A DNA stretch of 64,000 nt from CAYJBH01 sp964370825 (GTDB taxonomy: Bacteria > Bacillota > Clostridia > Oscillospirales > Ruminococcaceae), in assembly GCA_964370825.1 (NCBI GenBank), contig CAYJKY010000003.1, positions 48,037 to 112,036 of the forward strand, read 5' to 3'. The position numbers and the translations under genes were made by a program. The notes under the pieces were generated by a model. The model saw only the letters and a list, made by a program, of their open reading frames with translations. It ran no database searches and was not told the DNA's origin. The stretch's first letter is position 1; every line of letters begins with the position of its first letter. Positions 43,304-52,801 of the stretch are shown here, piece after piece.

Positions 43304-44998
43304 TCACCTGCCTCGCTTCTCCTTTGGTGCCTTATAGACGTTTCCGAGAACGTCAACATAGTATTTTTCCAACAAAACAAGTGTCTTTATTCCACAACCC
43401 CTAAGAAAATAAGAATTATCATGTGTAATTAATCTTATAGATGCGGTTGCAATGTCGGCATTTTTGTAGTACAAGAGAATCTCATTTGCGATGTAATCCT
43501 TTGCAATGGTTGCATCATCAAATACACGCGCAAATTTCATGCCCTTTTTTGCCGTTATCTTTACAAGGTCGTTAGGATAGAGTGAAAATATAAAATCCTC
43601 CTCCCTCATCTCCTTCCATTCAGAATAAGGTTTACCGGATACCGATGCCCTGTTAGGAAGCACAGGTTTTACCATATCCGACACATAAATCGGCACGAAA
43701 TAATACCCTTCGTTTTCAACATGGAAAATATCAATTCGCACCATGTCACCGTTTCCGGCAACACCATCATTAACCTCGACATTAAGTGTGGATTTATCTA
43801 ATATTTTCACCTTTTTAACTATCGGCGGACTATCGGTATTAACACAACCTTTAGGTGTCGGTTTATGTACAAATCCCTCCGGGAATGCCTTTTGTGCATC
43901 TCCACCGAATTGTCGCAGTCGTTCCTTTAACAGCTCGTATAACAACCTGTCGCTGGAGGGGTTGTAGTAACCTATAATTTCGTCGTTAACAGCATCATAC
44001 TTTAAATTCTTTATCGAAGTTTTTGTAACTGTTTGCATGATACCGTCATACTCTCGGTAGGCACGAATTGTTTCCTTATGTGCCTGACCCGTGGTCTTTT
44101 TTCTCACCCTACGTGATACAAAAAACGGCTTTATTGCAGCAATGTTTACATCTGCATAGTTTCGAAGAGGCGAATCAAATAGAAGCTGTACAGGATTTGT
44201 CGAAAATCTAAAATCAACCTCACGCTTAAACTCCGGCCAAGGGGTCGGAAAATGTCTTTTTTCGGTGTCTTCGGTAGGAATATACCACTCTAACTCCTTG
44301 TATTTAGAGTAGCTTGTAAGGTAGTTGATTGCACCCTGCGTAACGCATCCAACAACAACAGCATCCATTGCATGGTGTAGGTCGCCATTACCTCTTATCT
44401 TGTTTAATCCCCACCGTTTATGCAGATATGCGGTTATTCTTCCGTTAACAGCCCTAACCCTTATTTTTTTCTCCACTTCGTTGTTAAACAAAAGGTGATC
44501 ACGAATGTAATTTAACATGAACCTTGATATAAATTGTGTGTCCTGTAAACTTCTATCCTTTAAAGCTGATTCATCTTCCGGAGCAATCTGCTCCTTAAGA
44601 AGGTTGTTGCGTTTAGCCTTATCGTGTATCAGTGTGTTAGTAAGACCTATAAAATCATCACGACTTTGCACATACTGCAATGGCAATTTATTACCCTTTT
44701 CACGGTTAGCCTTAGCGGTAACAAGCACCTTGTTTTTATAGCTGTCGTTAAAGGATATGCTGTAAGGAATAATATGATCTATCTCGCTATAGCCCGGCTC
44801 AAACAGTCTTTCAATTTCAAGCGGTGCTCCGGTATAAAGGCAGATTCCCTGCTGCTCCTTCCAAAGTCGATATTTGATTATATCCTGACCACTCGGATTG
44901 TATATACTTCCAAGCTCCTTTATGTCCTCAATCACCGACTCATTATTTTTTTGATTGTCTCGTTGCTCTTTATCAATTCTGCTACGTTCCTGAAATAT
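43304..44998 (-). pseudogene. cas9: 5'-truncated cas9 (type II-C)
   Basis: The open frame covers about 564 residues of the C-terminal half of Cas9. It starts at IFQERSRIDKEQRDNQ, just after where RuvC-II (VHIELARE-type) should lie, and contains the HNH domain (EIDHIIPYSISFNDSYKNKV, with catalytic DH and Asn), RuvC-III (HHAMDAVVV) and the PAM-interacting end (RVDIFHVEN-type, DDATIAKDY). RuvC-I, the bridge helix, the recognition lobe and RuvC-II are absent. An in-frame TAA (44999-45001) precedes it, and the tRNA-Ala promoter follows 35 bases further on. A GTG at 44935 could start translation, but no ribosome site is seen. The remaining sequence aligns with Campylobacter-type Cas9. Confidence 0.93.
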
Positions 44999-45035
44999 TT
45001 ATTTTATTCTGACAGTTAATTTATAGTACTACCTC

Positions 45036-45063
45036 TTGACAAAAATAAAAGATGTATTATAAT
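45036..45063 (+). promoter_or_regulatory. Promoter of tRNA-Ala
   Basis: A perfect TTGACA (45036-45041) and a perfect TATAAT (45058-45063), 16 bases apart, end 15 bases before the tRNA. The promoter lies 35 bases from the broken end of cas9 and points away from it. Confidence 0.9.
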
Positions 45064-45078
45064 CAAAATGAAAGATAT

Positions 45079-45154
<76 letters not shown>

Positions 45155-45158
45155 ACAT

Positions 45159-45195
45159 GACGCTGAACCCAGCTTGTTTTGGGTCGGCGTCTTTA
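45159..45195 (+). terminator. Terminator of tRNA-Ala
   Basis: GACGCTGAACCCA pairs with TGGGTCGGCGTC around a short loop, then TTTA. It starts four bases after the CCA end. Confidence 0.75.
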
Positions 45196-45258
45196 TTGTT
45201 GTAACAAGTTATTATTAAAGGTAGCTTTATAACGCAATTGAGAACAGGAGAAGGAGAA

Positions 45259-47889
45259 ATGAAAACAACTATACAATGTGTAGCAAAAACGCTGATTACT
45301 CTCGTGGTATGCACATTTATTACCGCAAGTATCAGCCAACCCGCATTTGCGATAGAAGAACCGAATGAAATTCTTATCGGAGATGTAGAGGTAACCAAGG
45401 AAAATGCAGGTAATATTGTATCTCCAAACATAGCCGGAGCAGTGTCGTTTGACTATAGCACAAATACACTTACCCTCAATAATGCTAACATACAACTTAC
45501 TACCGGACACAGCAGTGAAAGCCTATCATTCCTGAGTGATGTTGATATAAATATTTTCCTTATCGGTGAGAATCGAATCGATCTTCCGGTGCAAATATTA
45601 AATTATTCTGATGGCGCAAATCCCACCCTTGTTTTTGAAGGTAGCGGATCATTGCTTGTTAATGCACCCACATCCAACGATGCGGTAAAAGGCAACATTA
45701 CTGTCAACGGCGCCACTGTTACACTCTATGGTGGCACTAATTCATCGAGTGTAATAAGCGAAGGTGACGTTACGATAAACAGCGGATCGCTCGCCGTATT
45801 CAGCAGATCTAACCCCATCCTTAAGTCTCCTGTAATCGACTTAAACAGGTCGCTTTCCAGTGACAATCTCAAAAAATTGAGCTACAACGGGGGAAATTTT
45901 CTTGCTGTCGGTACGACCAACGGAAGCTCGACAGTAGGTGCAGTGTCCCATGCCCCCGAGATTAAAGCCGGTGCTCATGTTAAAGCCGGCGCAGGTAGCA
46001 ATACCGGGGTTAATATTACAGATTATGCCACTACGGAAGAAGCTTACTACCAAGAACTTTGGCTTTCTATCACAGAAGAGCCGGTTGGTAATTACGATGT
46101 GACCGAAGTTGATATTTCACTGCTGTCCGAAACGGTGGCAAAGGGTGGAAATATCAGCTTATTAGCCCTTGTCAAAAGCGGTGAAGAACTATACTCCTCT
46201 CAAGCCGTAACCTGGACTCTTTCGGGCAATAGTTCAAGTAAGACTCAAATAAATTTTTACAGTGTGCTCCAAATTGCGGCGGATGAAACCGCAAATGCAC
46301 TGACACTTCGAGCTACCTCAAATATTGATCCCAATAAGCATGACGAAATCACAATAAATGTGGTTGGTAGTTTGATTAAGGTTACCAAAGAATTTTCAAC
46401 GCAACATGTCACCGCAGGAGAAACAATAAACCTAAGTGTTGAGGCGACCGGACCCGACAATATTCTTTACGAGTGGTACTATTTAGATAAGCTAACCCTT
46501 GATATTGAGAAGTTAACCAGCAACACCACCAGCTACTCATTCGTTGCAACGCAGGATATGTTGGGTGTTGGAATGGTTATATGTAAGATTATTGATGCAG
46601 AAGACGCCGGAAATTATAAAGAAGTATCCGCTAATATTTTTGAACAATTAAAACCCGACACCGTGAGGGTTGGAGGAGTACTGCTAAGTGTGCAAAACCC
46701 GACACCTTACGCAGGTAGTGGCATTAACTATGATGCTGCAACCAACACATTAACTCTTGAAAACGCCGAAATCACAGGCTTTTCCCACACGATTGAAGTC
46801 GATCCGGATGATGAACTGGATAATAGTGTTGACATTTACTTTAATTTGTATGGTATCGAATCATATAGCGCTCTGAACATCGTCATCAAAGGGGAAAACA
46901 CGATACATCTTGACGCAAATAAGCTTGATAATATTCAAAACGAATATGATTTTTCGCATCTCACGGATAATATGCTATTTATAAATGTGTATGGCATCAG
47001 AGCGTACGCACCAACAGGTACTTCAAACACCACCATATCGGGAGGAGGCACACTGAATATTGGAATAAACAACATACCGCAAAGCGTTAGCTCAGCTAAT
47101 AATATTTATCTATTCGAAACCTTTGACCTTAATCTACATGACGTGGAAATTAATGTTGAGGCCAACCTAACGGAACAGTTAGTAACCGGTACGAAGGTGC
47201 ATTCCTTGGATATGCAAAATTCCTCTATGATGTTACACCTTGAAAATGACAAGCAAAATACAACAGGTTTACAATTTGATGATAATCTCAGTCTTGACGG
47301 TGACAGCAAGCTGGATATTTACTGCTCGGCTAAAACTGAAGCTAACGGCATCATATTTCAAGGTGAAAAAATTCTGAATGACGGGAATATCAATGTCACG
47401 ACACAGGGGAGCGCACTGTTAAACAGCGGTATATTTATGAACACCTTAGGACTTCTGCCGGTGATTTCAGGCGAAGGGCAAATAAACATTACATCAGATG
47501 GCTACGCTGTTTACAATAGCACATCAAGCGTCAATCTTGAAATAAACAACACACGATTAGAGCTAACAGCAAACAAAGCTTTTTTAAACAAACCCAATGT
47601 GATAAACGTAACTCGAATTGATGCAGGCACAAGCAAAGCCACTGCCAACGATGTTACAAATGACTATAGCAACCAATATGACAGCCCATATTTTTCCACC
47701 CTTGTGTTAAAAGGTGATGTGGTAGGCAACGACAGAAGGGTCACGGTAGAGGATTTACTCTACATAGCCGCACAGGCCAGGTACAACACAAATGCAGGGG
47801 CAAATAACCCTGCGGATTTAAATAAAGACGGTAAAATCAATTTCATGGACCTAGCAATTGCGAGGGAAAGTAATAACTTCGGAAAATAA
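45259..47889 (+). CDS. Secreted beta-rich protein with C-terminal dockerin
   Basis: The 876-residue exported protein has a signal peptide of about 38 residues ending ISQPAFA. The body is beta-rich and includes two homologous modules with SFDYSTNTLTLNNANI and NYDAATNTLTLENAEI (near residues 65 and 490), which resemble bacterial carbohydrate-binding or beta-helix modules. Ig-like regions lie between (about 285-460). The last 60 residues form a dockerin: a degenerate first loop (DVVGNDRRVTVEDL) and a good second loop (DLNKDGKINFMDL) ending NNFGK. The ATG at 45259 follows GGAGAAGGAGA. The protein should be secreted and attached to a cohesin. Substrate unknown. Confidence 0.88.
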   Translation: MKTTIQCVAKTLITLVVCTFITASISQPAFAIEEPNEILIGDVEVTKENAGNIVSPNIAGAVSFDYSTNTLTLNNANIQLTTGHSSESLSFLSDVDINIFLIGENRIDLPVQILNYSDGANPTLVFEGSGSLLVNAPTSNDAVKGNITVNGATVTLYGGTNSSSVISEGDVTINSGSLAVFSRSNPILKSPVIDLNRSLSSDNLKKLSYNGGNFLAVGTTNGSSTVGAVSHAPEIKAGAHVKAGAGSNTGVNITDYATTEEAYYQELWLSITEEPVGNYDVTEVDISLLSETVAKGGNISLLALVKSGEELYSSQAVTWTLSGNSSSKTQINFYSVLQIAADETANALTLRATSNIDPNKHDEITINVVGSLIKVTKEFSTQHVTAGETINLSVEATGPDNILYEWYYLDKLTLDIEKLTSNTTSYSFVATQDMLGVGMVICKIIDAEDAGNYKEVSANIFEQLKPDTVRVGGVLLSVQNPTPYAGSGINYDAATNTLTLENAEITGFSHTIEVDPDDELDNSVDIYFNLYGIESYSALNIVIKGENTIHLDANKLDNIQNEYDFSHLTDNMLFINVYGIRAYAPTGTSNTTISGGGTLNIGINNIPQSVSSANNIYLFETFDLNLHDVEINVEANLTEQLVTGTKVHSLDMQNSSMMLHLENDKQNTTGLQFDDNLSLDGDSKLDIYCSAKTEANGIIFQGEKILNDGNINVTTQGSALLNSGIFMNTLGLLPVISGEGQINITSDGYAVYNSTSSVNLEINNTRLELTANKAFLNKPNVINVTRIDAGTSKATANDVTNDYSNQYDSPYFSTLVLKGDVVGNDRRVTVEDLLYIAAQARYNTNAGANNPADLNKDGKINFMDLAIARESNNFGK

Positions 47890-47942
47890 ATGCGATAAAA
47901 CCAAAGTATTTCTCGTACTGGTAGGCATGTGTTATTCATATT

Positions 47943-48449
47943 ATGTGTGGTGATAAAATGGAATTGCCAAAGAGAAAAAATATAAAATTGAAAGATTATG
48001 ATTATAGCCAAAATGCTGCGTATTTTGTGACGATTTGCACCCAAAACAGAGAATGTTTATTGGGTGAAATTGTTGTAGGGCAAGGGCTCTGCTCTTGCCG
48101 ATTATCACCAATCGGAAACATTGTCGAGGAAGAAATTAATGCGTTACCAATACGTTACACTGGTATTACAATTTCAAATTTTATTGTTATGCCCAATCAT
48201 ATACATATGATAATGGAAATAGTACGGCAAGAGCAGAGCCCTTGCCCTACAGTTGGTGATGTTATATGCACATTTAAATCAATAACAACAAAAAAATCCA
48301 ACCTATTTGACAATGTAAAAGGACGTAAAATTTGGCAATTCAGATACCACGACCACATAATCCGTAACGAAAAAGAATACAAAAAAATTTGGCAATACAT
48401 TGACACCAACCCACAAAAATGGGCAGATGATTGTTACTACACAAAATGA
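47943..48449 (+). CDS. REP-associated tyrosine transposase (Y1 Tnp family), copy 2
   Basis: A 168-residue RAYT-type protein. It begins with the typical DYDYSQNAAYFVTICTQNRE, has GNIVEEEI, the HUH motif FIVMPNHIHMIMEI and the C-terminal segment YHDHIIRNEKEYKKIWQYI with the catalytic tyrosine region and NPQKW. Two peptide stretches (VGQGLCSCR at 45-53 and RQEQSPCPT at 95-103) are encoded by perfect inverted repeats that look like REP palindromes. The reading frame is kept. The start at 47943 or 47958 is uncertain. The gene follows the dockerin gene with a short gap. Confidence 0.87.
   Translation: MCGDKMELPKRKNIKLKDYDYSQNAAYFVTICTQNRECLLGEIVVGQGLCSCRLSPIGNIVEEEINALPIRYTGITISNFIVMPNHIHMIMEIVRQEQSPCPTVGDVICTFKSITTKKSNLFDNVKGRKIWQFRYHDHIIRNEKEYKKIWQYIDTNPQKWADDCYYTK
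48074..48251. repeat. Pair of inverted 27-bp palindromic repeats within the RAYT gene
   Basis: The sequence TGTAGGGCAAGGGCTCTGCT and its continuation (48074-48100) recurs as an exact reverse complement at 48225-48251. Each copy is itself an imperfect palindrome (GGCAAG-G-GC paired with GC-T-CTTGCC). REP elements processed by RAYT proteins have this form, normally outside the gene. They are inserted here without breaking the frame. Confidence 0.85.
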
Positions 48450-48471
48450 GCATACCCTCCCCCCCAACACC

Positions 48472-48508
48472 AAAAAAGAGACATACTCAACAATGCATCT
48501 CTTTTTTT
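48472..48508. terminator. Terminator after the RAYT gene
   Basis: AAAAAAGAGA and TCTCTTTTTT form a 10-bp stem with a 16-base loop, followed by a T run. A second short hairpin (CCACCG with CGGTGG) lies at 48521-48539. The rest of this 250-base gap carries AT-rich sequence leading to the next gene. Confidence 0.7.
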
Positions 48509-48702
48509 ATTGTATAAAAACCACCGACTGTGCCGGTGGTGCGAAATTTTTATTGGTAGCATAACATTATCTCACTTTGTGCCCCAAACCGCAAGGTGAT
48601 AACGAGGTGTCGTTTTTCAAGCTAACTGATTATCTTACATATTTTACCCATATTTCGATGTTAAAATATTACATATTTTATTTGATACGAAAGAGGTAAG
48701 GT

Positions 48703-49779
48703 ATGGCAAAGGATGGCATGAACTATGCGCCCACAGCAACTATAGAGCGTGTGGTAAACGATGGTGAATTTTATATCGCTGTAATAGGTCTTGATCATGG
48801 GCATATCTACGGCATGACCGAAGGGCTTGTCAAGGCGGGTGCTACGCTGAGATCGGTATATGACCCGGACAGTACAAAGGTCGAGCTTTTTAAGGAAAAA
48901 TTTCCGTATGTTAAGGTTGCCGCAACCGAGCAGGAAATTTTGGAAGATAAGGATATTCAGCTGGTAGCTGCTGCATGTGTTCCGTCAGACCGTGCGTCAT
49001 TGGGTGTAAGGGTTATGACAAGCGGTAAACATTACTTTACCGACAAGGCACCGCTTACCACCCTACAACAACTTGTGGAGGTTAAAAACGCAGTTGCTCA
49101 AACAGGTAAGAAATTTGCCGTTTGCTACAGCGAGAGGCTACAGGTTGAGGCCGCTGTTTATGCAGGTCAACTTATCGAGCGTGGTGTTATAGGTAAGGTA
49201 GTTCAGGTTATAGGAATGGGGCCACATCGCCTTAACGCATCGGCTCGTCCCGATTGGTTCTTTAAAAGAGAAAAGTATGGTGGTATTCTCTGCGACATAG
49301 GAAGTCATCAGGTCGAACAGTTTTTATACTATACCGGCGCAAAGAATGCCGAGGTAGTTAACTCTAAAATTGCTAATTACAACAATCCCGAATACCCCGA
49401 ACTGGATGATTTCGGCGACGCTACCCTTGTTGCGGATAACGGTGCTACCGGTTATTTTCGCGTTGACTGGCTTACCCCCGAAGGGCTTCCCACATGGGGT
49501 GATGGAAGAACCTTTATTCTCGGAACCGACGGGTATATAGAGATGAGGAAATATATTAACGTGGCAAATTCAGTCGAAGGAAATCACATCTATTGGGTGG
49601 ACTCCGAGGGAGAACACTACGAGAATGTTACCGGAAAAGTTGGTTTCCCCTATTTTGGCGAACTAATTTTAGATTGCATCAACAACACCGAAAATGCAAT
49701 GACACAGGAACACACACTAAAAGCTGCCGAGCTTTGCGTTATGGCGCAGCTACTAGCAAAAGATTTAAGTGATCGTTAG
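48703..49779 (+). CDS. Gfo/Idh/MocA-family oxidoreductase
   Basis: NAD(P)-dependent sugar oxidoreductase of 358 residues. The nucleotide-binding loop is the unusual VIGLDHGHIYGM, and the EKP-type catalytic motif reads DKAP (TDKAPLTT). FKREKYGGILCDIGSHQVEQFLYY is the typical sugar-binding segment. A GAGGTAAG ribosome site precedes the ATG. It is a single gene; the neighbouring GHL6-like glycosidase suggests work on plant or host glycans, but this is inference. Confidence 0.85.
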   Translation: MAKDGMNYAPTATIERVVNDGEFYIAVIGLDHGHIYGMTEGLVKAGATLRSVYDPDSTKVELFKEKFPYVKVAATEQEILEDKDIQLVAAACVPSDRASLGVRVMTSGKHYFTDKAPLTTLQQLVEVKNAVAQTGKKFAVCYSERLQVEAAVYAGQLIERGVIGKVVQVIGMGPHRLNASARPDWFFKREKYGGILCDIGSHQVEQFLYYTGAKNAEVVNSKIANYNNPEYPELDDFGDATLVADNGATGYFRVDWLTPEGLPTWGDGRTFILGTDGYIEMRKYINVANSVEGNHIYWVDSEGEHYENVTGKVGFPYFGELILDCINNTENAMTQEHTLKAAELCVMAQLLAKDLSDR

Positions 49780-49882
49780 CAAATTACACAAATAGAGTCC
49801 ATTGCATTAGCAACTCTAAATAGTAAAACAAACCGGCCAAAAGGGCGTCGCATTAAAATTTATTTAACAGGAGAACTGCTAA

Positions 49883-49924
49883 ATGATGGATGACAATACA
49901 GAATTGATAGGTGCGATTAATTAA
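49883..49924 (+). other. 13-codon frame with good ribosome site, possible gene remnant
   Basis: AGGAGA at good spacing precedes an ATG that opens MMDDNTELIGAIN and then stops. It may be the eroded start of a lost gene, or a leader peptide without partner. Nothing supports a function. Confidence 0.25.
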
Positions 49925-49968
49925 AGTACAAAAAAGAATAGCATTATATACGACTGTCAAAAAAGAAA

Positions 49969-50007
49969 CAAACTGTCACTATCAAAAAGATTGATAGTGA
50001 CAGTTTG
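49969..50007. terminator. Hairpin between convergent oxidoreductase and acetyltransferase genes
   Basis: CAAACTGTCACTATCAA and its exact complement form a 17-bp perfect stem around a five-base loop. No long T run follows, but the position between converging genes fits a bidirectional terminator. The rest of 49780-50025 holds only the 13-codon frame. Confidence 0.65.
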
Positions 50008-50025
50008 CTTCTATGTAAATTATGC

Positions 50026-50583
50026 TCATTTTACGTGGTTGTCATCAATAATAAATTGGTTTTCTAATATACTCATATAAATCTTATCTATATACTTACC
50101 ATTAACAAATAGAACCTCAGGAAGTCTTCCTACTTCGACAAACCCAAGTTTTTTATAGCAAGAAATCCCTGAATAATTGTCAGCATGAACTGAAAGGTTT
50201 ATACTATGAAGATTCAAAGTTTTAAAACCATATTTAAGTATTAATTTAATAGCTTCTGTACCGTATCCGCTATTGCGAAATTTTTCCTCCCCAATGAAAA
50301 TTCCAATATATGCATTGCGATTAAGGTGGTCAATGTTGTGAATACTAATACTTCCAATTAAAAGATCGCTTTCAAGTAATACTACAGAAAATCGATGCAT
50401 GTTTTTAGGTGGCTCAAAAATCCAGCTTAAATCTTTTACAGATGATACCATATTAGAATATTGACCAAAATTCACTGCAACTGTAGCATCTTCATTCAAC
50501 CATTTTAAATATGTGTCTGCATCATCAACGTTAACTGGCGATAGGTAAAGTCTTTTTCCTGTTAATTTTCTATAATATTTCAT
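50026..50583 (-). CDS. GNAT-family N-acetyltransferase
   Basis: Acetyltransferase of 185 residues of the RimJ/RimL type (GNAT). It opens LTGKRLYLSPVNVDDADTYLKWLNED, and the acetyl-CoA loop is EEKFRNSGYGTEAIKLILKYGF (Q/RxxGxG/A pattern), followed by LNLHSINLSVHADNYSGISCYKKLGF. The start at 50583 has AGGAAGG upstream; the longer frame lacks a site. Substrate unknown. Confidence 0.88.
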   Translation of the reverse strand: MKYYRKLTGKRLYLSPVNVDDADTYLKWLNEDATVAVNFGQYSNMVSSVKDLSWIFEPPKNMHRFSVVLLESDLLIGSISIHNIDHLNRNAYIGIFIGEEKFRNSGYGTEAIKLILKYGFKTLNLHSINLSVHADNYSGISCYKKLGFVEVGRLPEVLFVNGKYIDKIYMSILENQFIIDDNHVK

Positions 50584-50778
50584 ATCTGTTACCACCTTCC
50601 TGAAATATATATTATACAATCCTACCTAATTGCAGAATATTTCTTATGTTTTTATTTTTAGCCATGGTTCAGGTGACAGCGGTCTATAAATAACCGTTTA
50701 GACAGCTCGGTGACGTATTATGTGTTCGTATCTGCTTTTTTGTTTTGAAAGCAGAGGGGCTTAAACGCCAGCCCTTAT

Positions 50779-52773
50779 TTATTTTGCAAGAAGATATACC
50801 GTGTACCCGCATTCCTGTGCTATATTTATTTTCACATACCCATCCTTATAGTCGAAATCCACCGGCGTTAGCTCCGGTAGTTTAACAACCTTTGAGGGCA
50901 AACTCTCCGACCTTACACACAGAAATTTATCAACCACCGTCAATCTATCCTCTATCGTGTCCAGCTTGTTACACTTTTTCTGTATCAGGTAGTTGAGCAT
51001 ATGCACTACCGTCCCTTCATTATGCTCCCATGCGGTGAGTTCACTATATGCCGGAAGATCGGTTGAGAACAGTGGGCGTGCGATAAGCATGTCTATGCAG
51101 CGTCCGATAATGTCCCTGTAGATGGTATACCCGTAATCTGCATATGCCGCAAACAGCGGTGCGGCTATGTAGACACCGTTCTCGTCTCTGACTATTGCCG
51201 GTTCTCCGCTATTTTGTGGCTTGGGCGGTGTTTGGCGATGGGAACAAAAGCGGTCATAGGTTCTCGCAAAATACGGATCAACTATCGTAGCAAGAACATC
51301 TCCTTTAGCTTTTATGTTTTCACCGGGGTGATATAGCACATGGTCAATCGCAGGTATATCAGCAAAGCTTTCGTCACCCAATCGAATATATCTTGTATCG
51401 AACTCGGATGGTTTTACATACGAGGCACAGATGGATTTAACAGCAAATTCACCGTCTACCACAGCTGCACTGCCGGTTGCAAGAAGTTTACCACCATGTT
51501 TTACAAACTCATCTATTCTTGCGGCGGTTGCGGTGCTTATGTCGACAGCATCCGGCAGTATCATGAGTTTATATATGCTGTAATCATCCTCACAGTTTAC
51601 AAAATCGAACGGAATGTGAAGTTCGGATAGAATTCTGTAAACACCCTCCTGTGTAAGCCCTGTAGTGTTGAGGTCTTCGTTTGCGGGACGGCTTGGTATC
51701 ATCACCGCAACATCCCTGATTTTTTTTGCATCCTCAACATAGCCCTCCAACCGTTCTACCTGTCCGAGAACCTTTCCGATATGGTTGTAGATAACCTCGT
51801 CTAATTTTCCCGAGGGGTGAAGTTGATCACCTATGCAAATTCTTGAACCGAATGCAAGCGCACGGTAGCACTCATACTCCAGTGCATTGATGTTTCTTAT
51901 CGAGCCGAAATCTCCCCACGCCGTATGAAATTTACCATTCATCATACATACCGGAGTGTCGTATTTGTTGACATAGTTTGCTGCTATCGGAAAATGTACA
52001 TAGCCCCAAAGTTCGCTGGGAAGAGATTCTATATCGATAAAATCAAAGTATTTACGCTTTTCGATAGATGAGTGTGGCTTATCCTCACCACTGTCAAGGT
52101 GATATGGGTAGCTGTTAAAGTATATTTCGAGCTTTGGATCGATATCCTTTAAAAACTCATAGAAGATTTTACAAAACTTCGTCTCGGAAAGGGTGTTGAA
52201 ATACTGTACATCCTCGTAACATTTCGGGTCGAGCCCCAAGCTTTTCATGTCAGCGGTGCAGTGCGGGCAGATACAATCCTTACCGATTACAATATCTATC
52301 CAATAACCATCCGGCTTATAAAGGTCGTATATCTCTTTAAACTCAGCTTTTAAAAGCTCTACATAATCGGCATTATTTTCACAGAGGCTTCGCCATTGAT
52401 GATAGCCGATATCAAACGGATTTTTATGCCCCAAAACTCCGTCAAAGTCCAACACCTGCCACTCCGGGTGGCGGTCACACCAATCCTCGTTCCATGCAAC
52501 ACAGGTGTAGGCAACGGCACGTATTCCCGCCTCTTTGCACGCCTTTACCTGCTCACCGAACAGGTCAAATTTCAGATGCGGATGCACCGTGCCGATTTTT
52601 GTTGGGTAGTAGAACATACCGTGATGACACTTGGTAAAAAGATTAATCGAATTTATGTGATTATCCTTCAGCGTCTTTACAAACTCGTCACTGCTAAAAT
52701 CCTCACCGATATTTTCAATATACGGTGAGGTATGAAAATCGAGGTGAATTTGACGAAACGGCAACTTTTTCAT
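50779..52773 (-). CDS. Putative glycoside hydrolase (GHL6-like)
   Basis: A 664-residue intracellular protein without signal peptide. The N-terminal barrel has IHLDFHTSPYIENIGEDF, FGEQVKACKEAGIRAVAYTCVAWNEDW and DGYWIDIVIGKDCICPHC, which resemble the hypothetical glycosyl hydrolase 6 family (PF14871). An alpha/beta domain follows (about 355-470) like the trimerisation domain of GH42 beta-galactosidases, and a C-terminal beta domain. ATG at 52773 is chosen for its TAGGAGA site. A glycosidase role, perhaps on fucosylated or galactosylated sugars, is inferred only by fold. It lies 28 bases after the GGDEF gene. Confidence 0.7.
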   Translation of the reverse strand: MKKLPFRQIHLDFHTSPYIENIGEDFSSDEFVKTLKDNHINSINLFTKCHHGMFYYPTKIGTVHPHLKFDLFGEQVKACKEAGIRAVAYTCVAWNEDWCDRHPEWQVLDFDGVLGHKNPFDIGYHQWRSLCENNADYVELLKAEFKEIYDLYKPDGYWIDIVIGKDCICPHCTADMKSLGLDPKCYEDVQYFNTLSETKFCKIFYEFLKDIDPKLEIYFNSYPYHLDSGEDKPHSSIEKRKYFDFIDIESLPSELWGYVHFPIAANYVNKYDTPVCMMNGKFHTAWGDFGSIRNINALEYECYRALAFGSRICIGDQLHPSGKLDEVIYNHIGKVLGQVERLEGYVEDAKKIRDVAVMIPSRPANEDLNTTGLTQEGVYRILSELHIPFDFVNCEDDYSIYKLMILPDAVDISTATAARIDEFVKHGGKLLATGSAAVVDGEFAVKSICASYVKPSEFDTRYIRLGDESFADIPAIDHVLYHPGENIKAKGDVLATIVDPYFARTYDRFCSHRQTPPKPQNSGEPAIVRDENGVYIAAPLFAAYADYGYTIYRDIIGRCIDMLIARPLFSTDLPAYSELTAWEHNEGTVVHMLNYLIQKKCNKLDTIEDRLTVVDKFLCVRSESLPSKVVKLPELTPVDFDYKDGYVKINIAQECGYTVYLLAK

Positions 52774-52801
52774 AATGATTCTCCTAAATATCAATGGGCA
52801 A

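Noticed and set aside
50584..50778. 195-base gap after the acetyltransferase gene checked for RNA or small genes.
   Set aside because: Only a weak TATAAT for the acetyltransferase is seen; no hairpin with T run, tRNA, or plausible frame.
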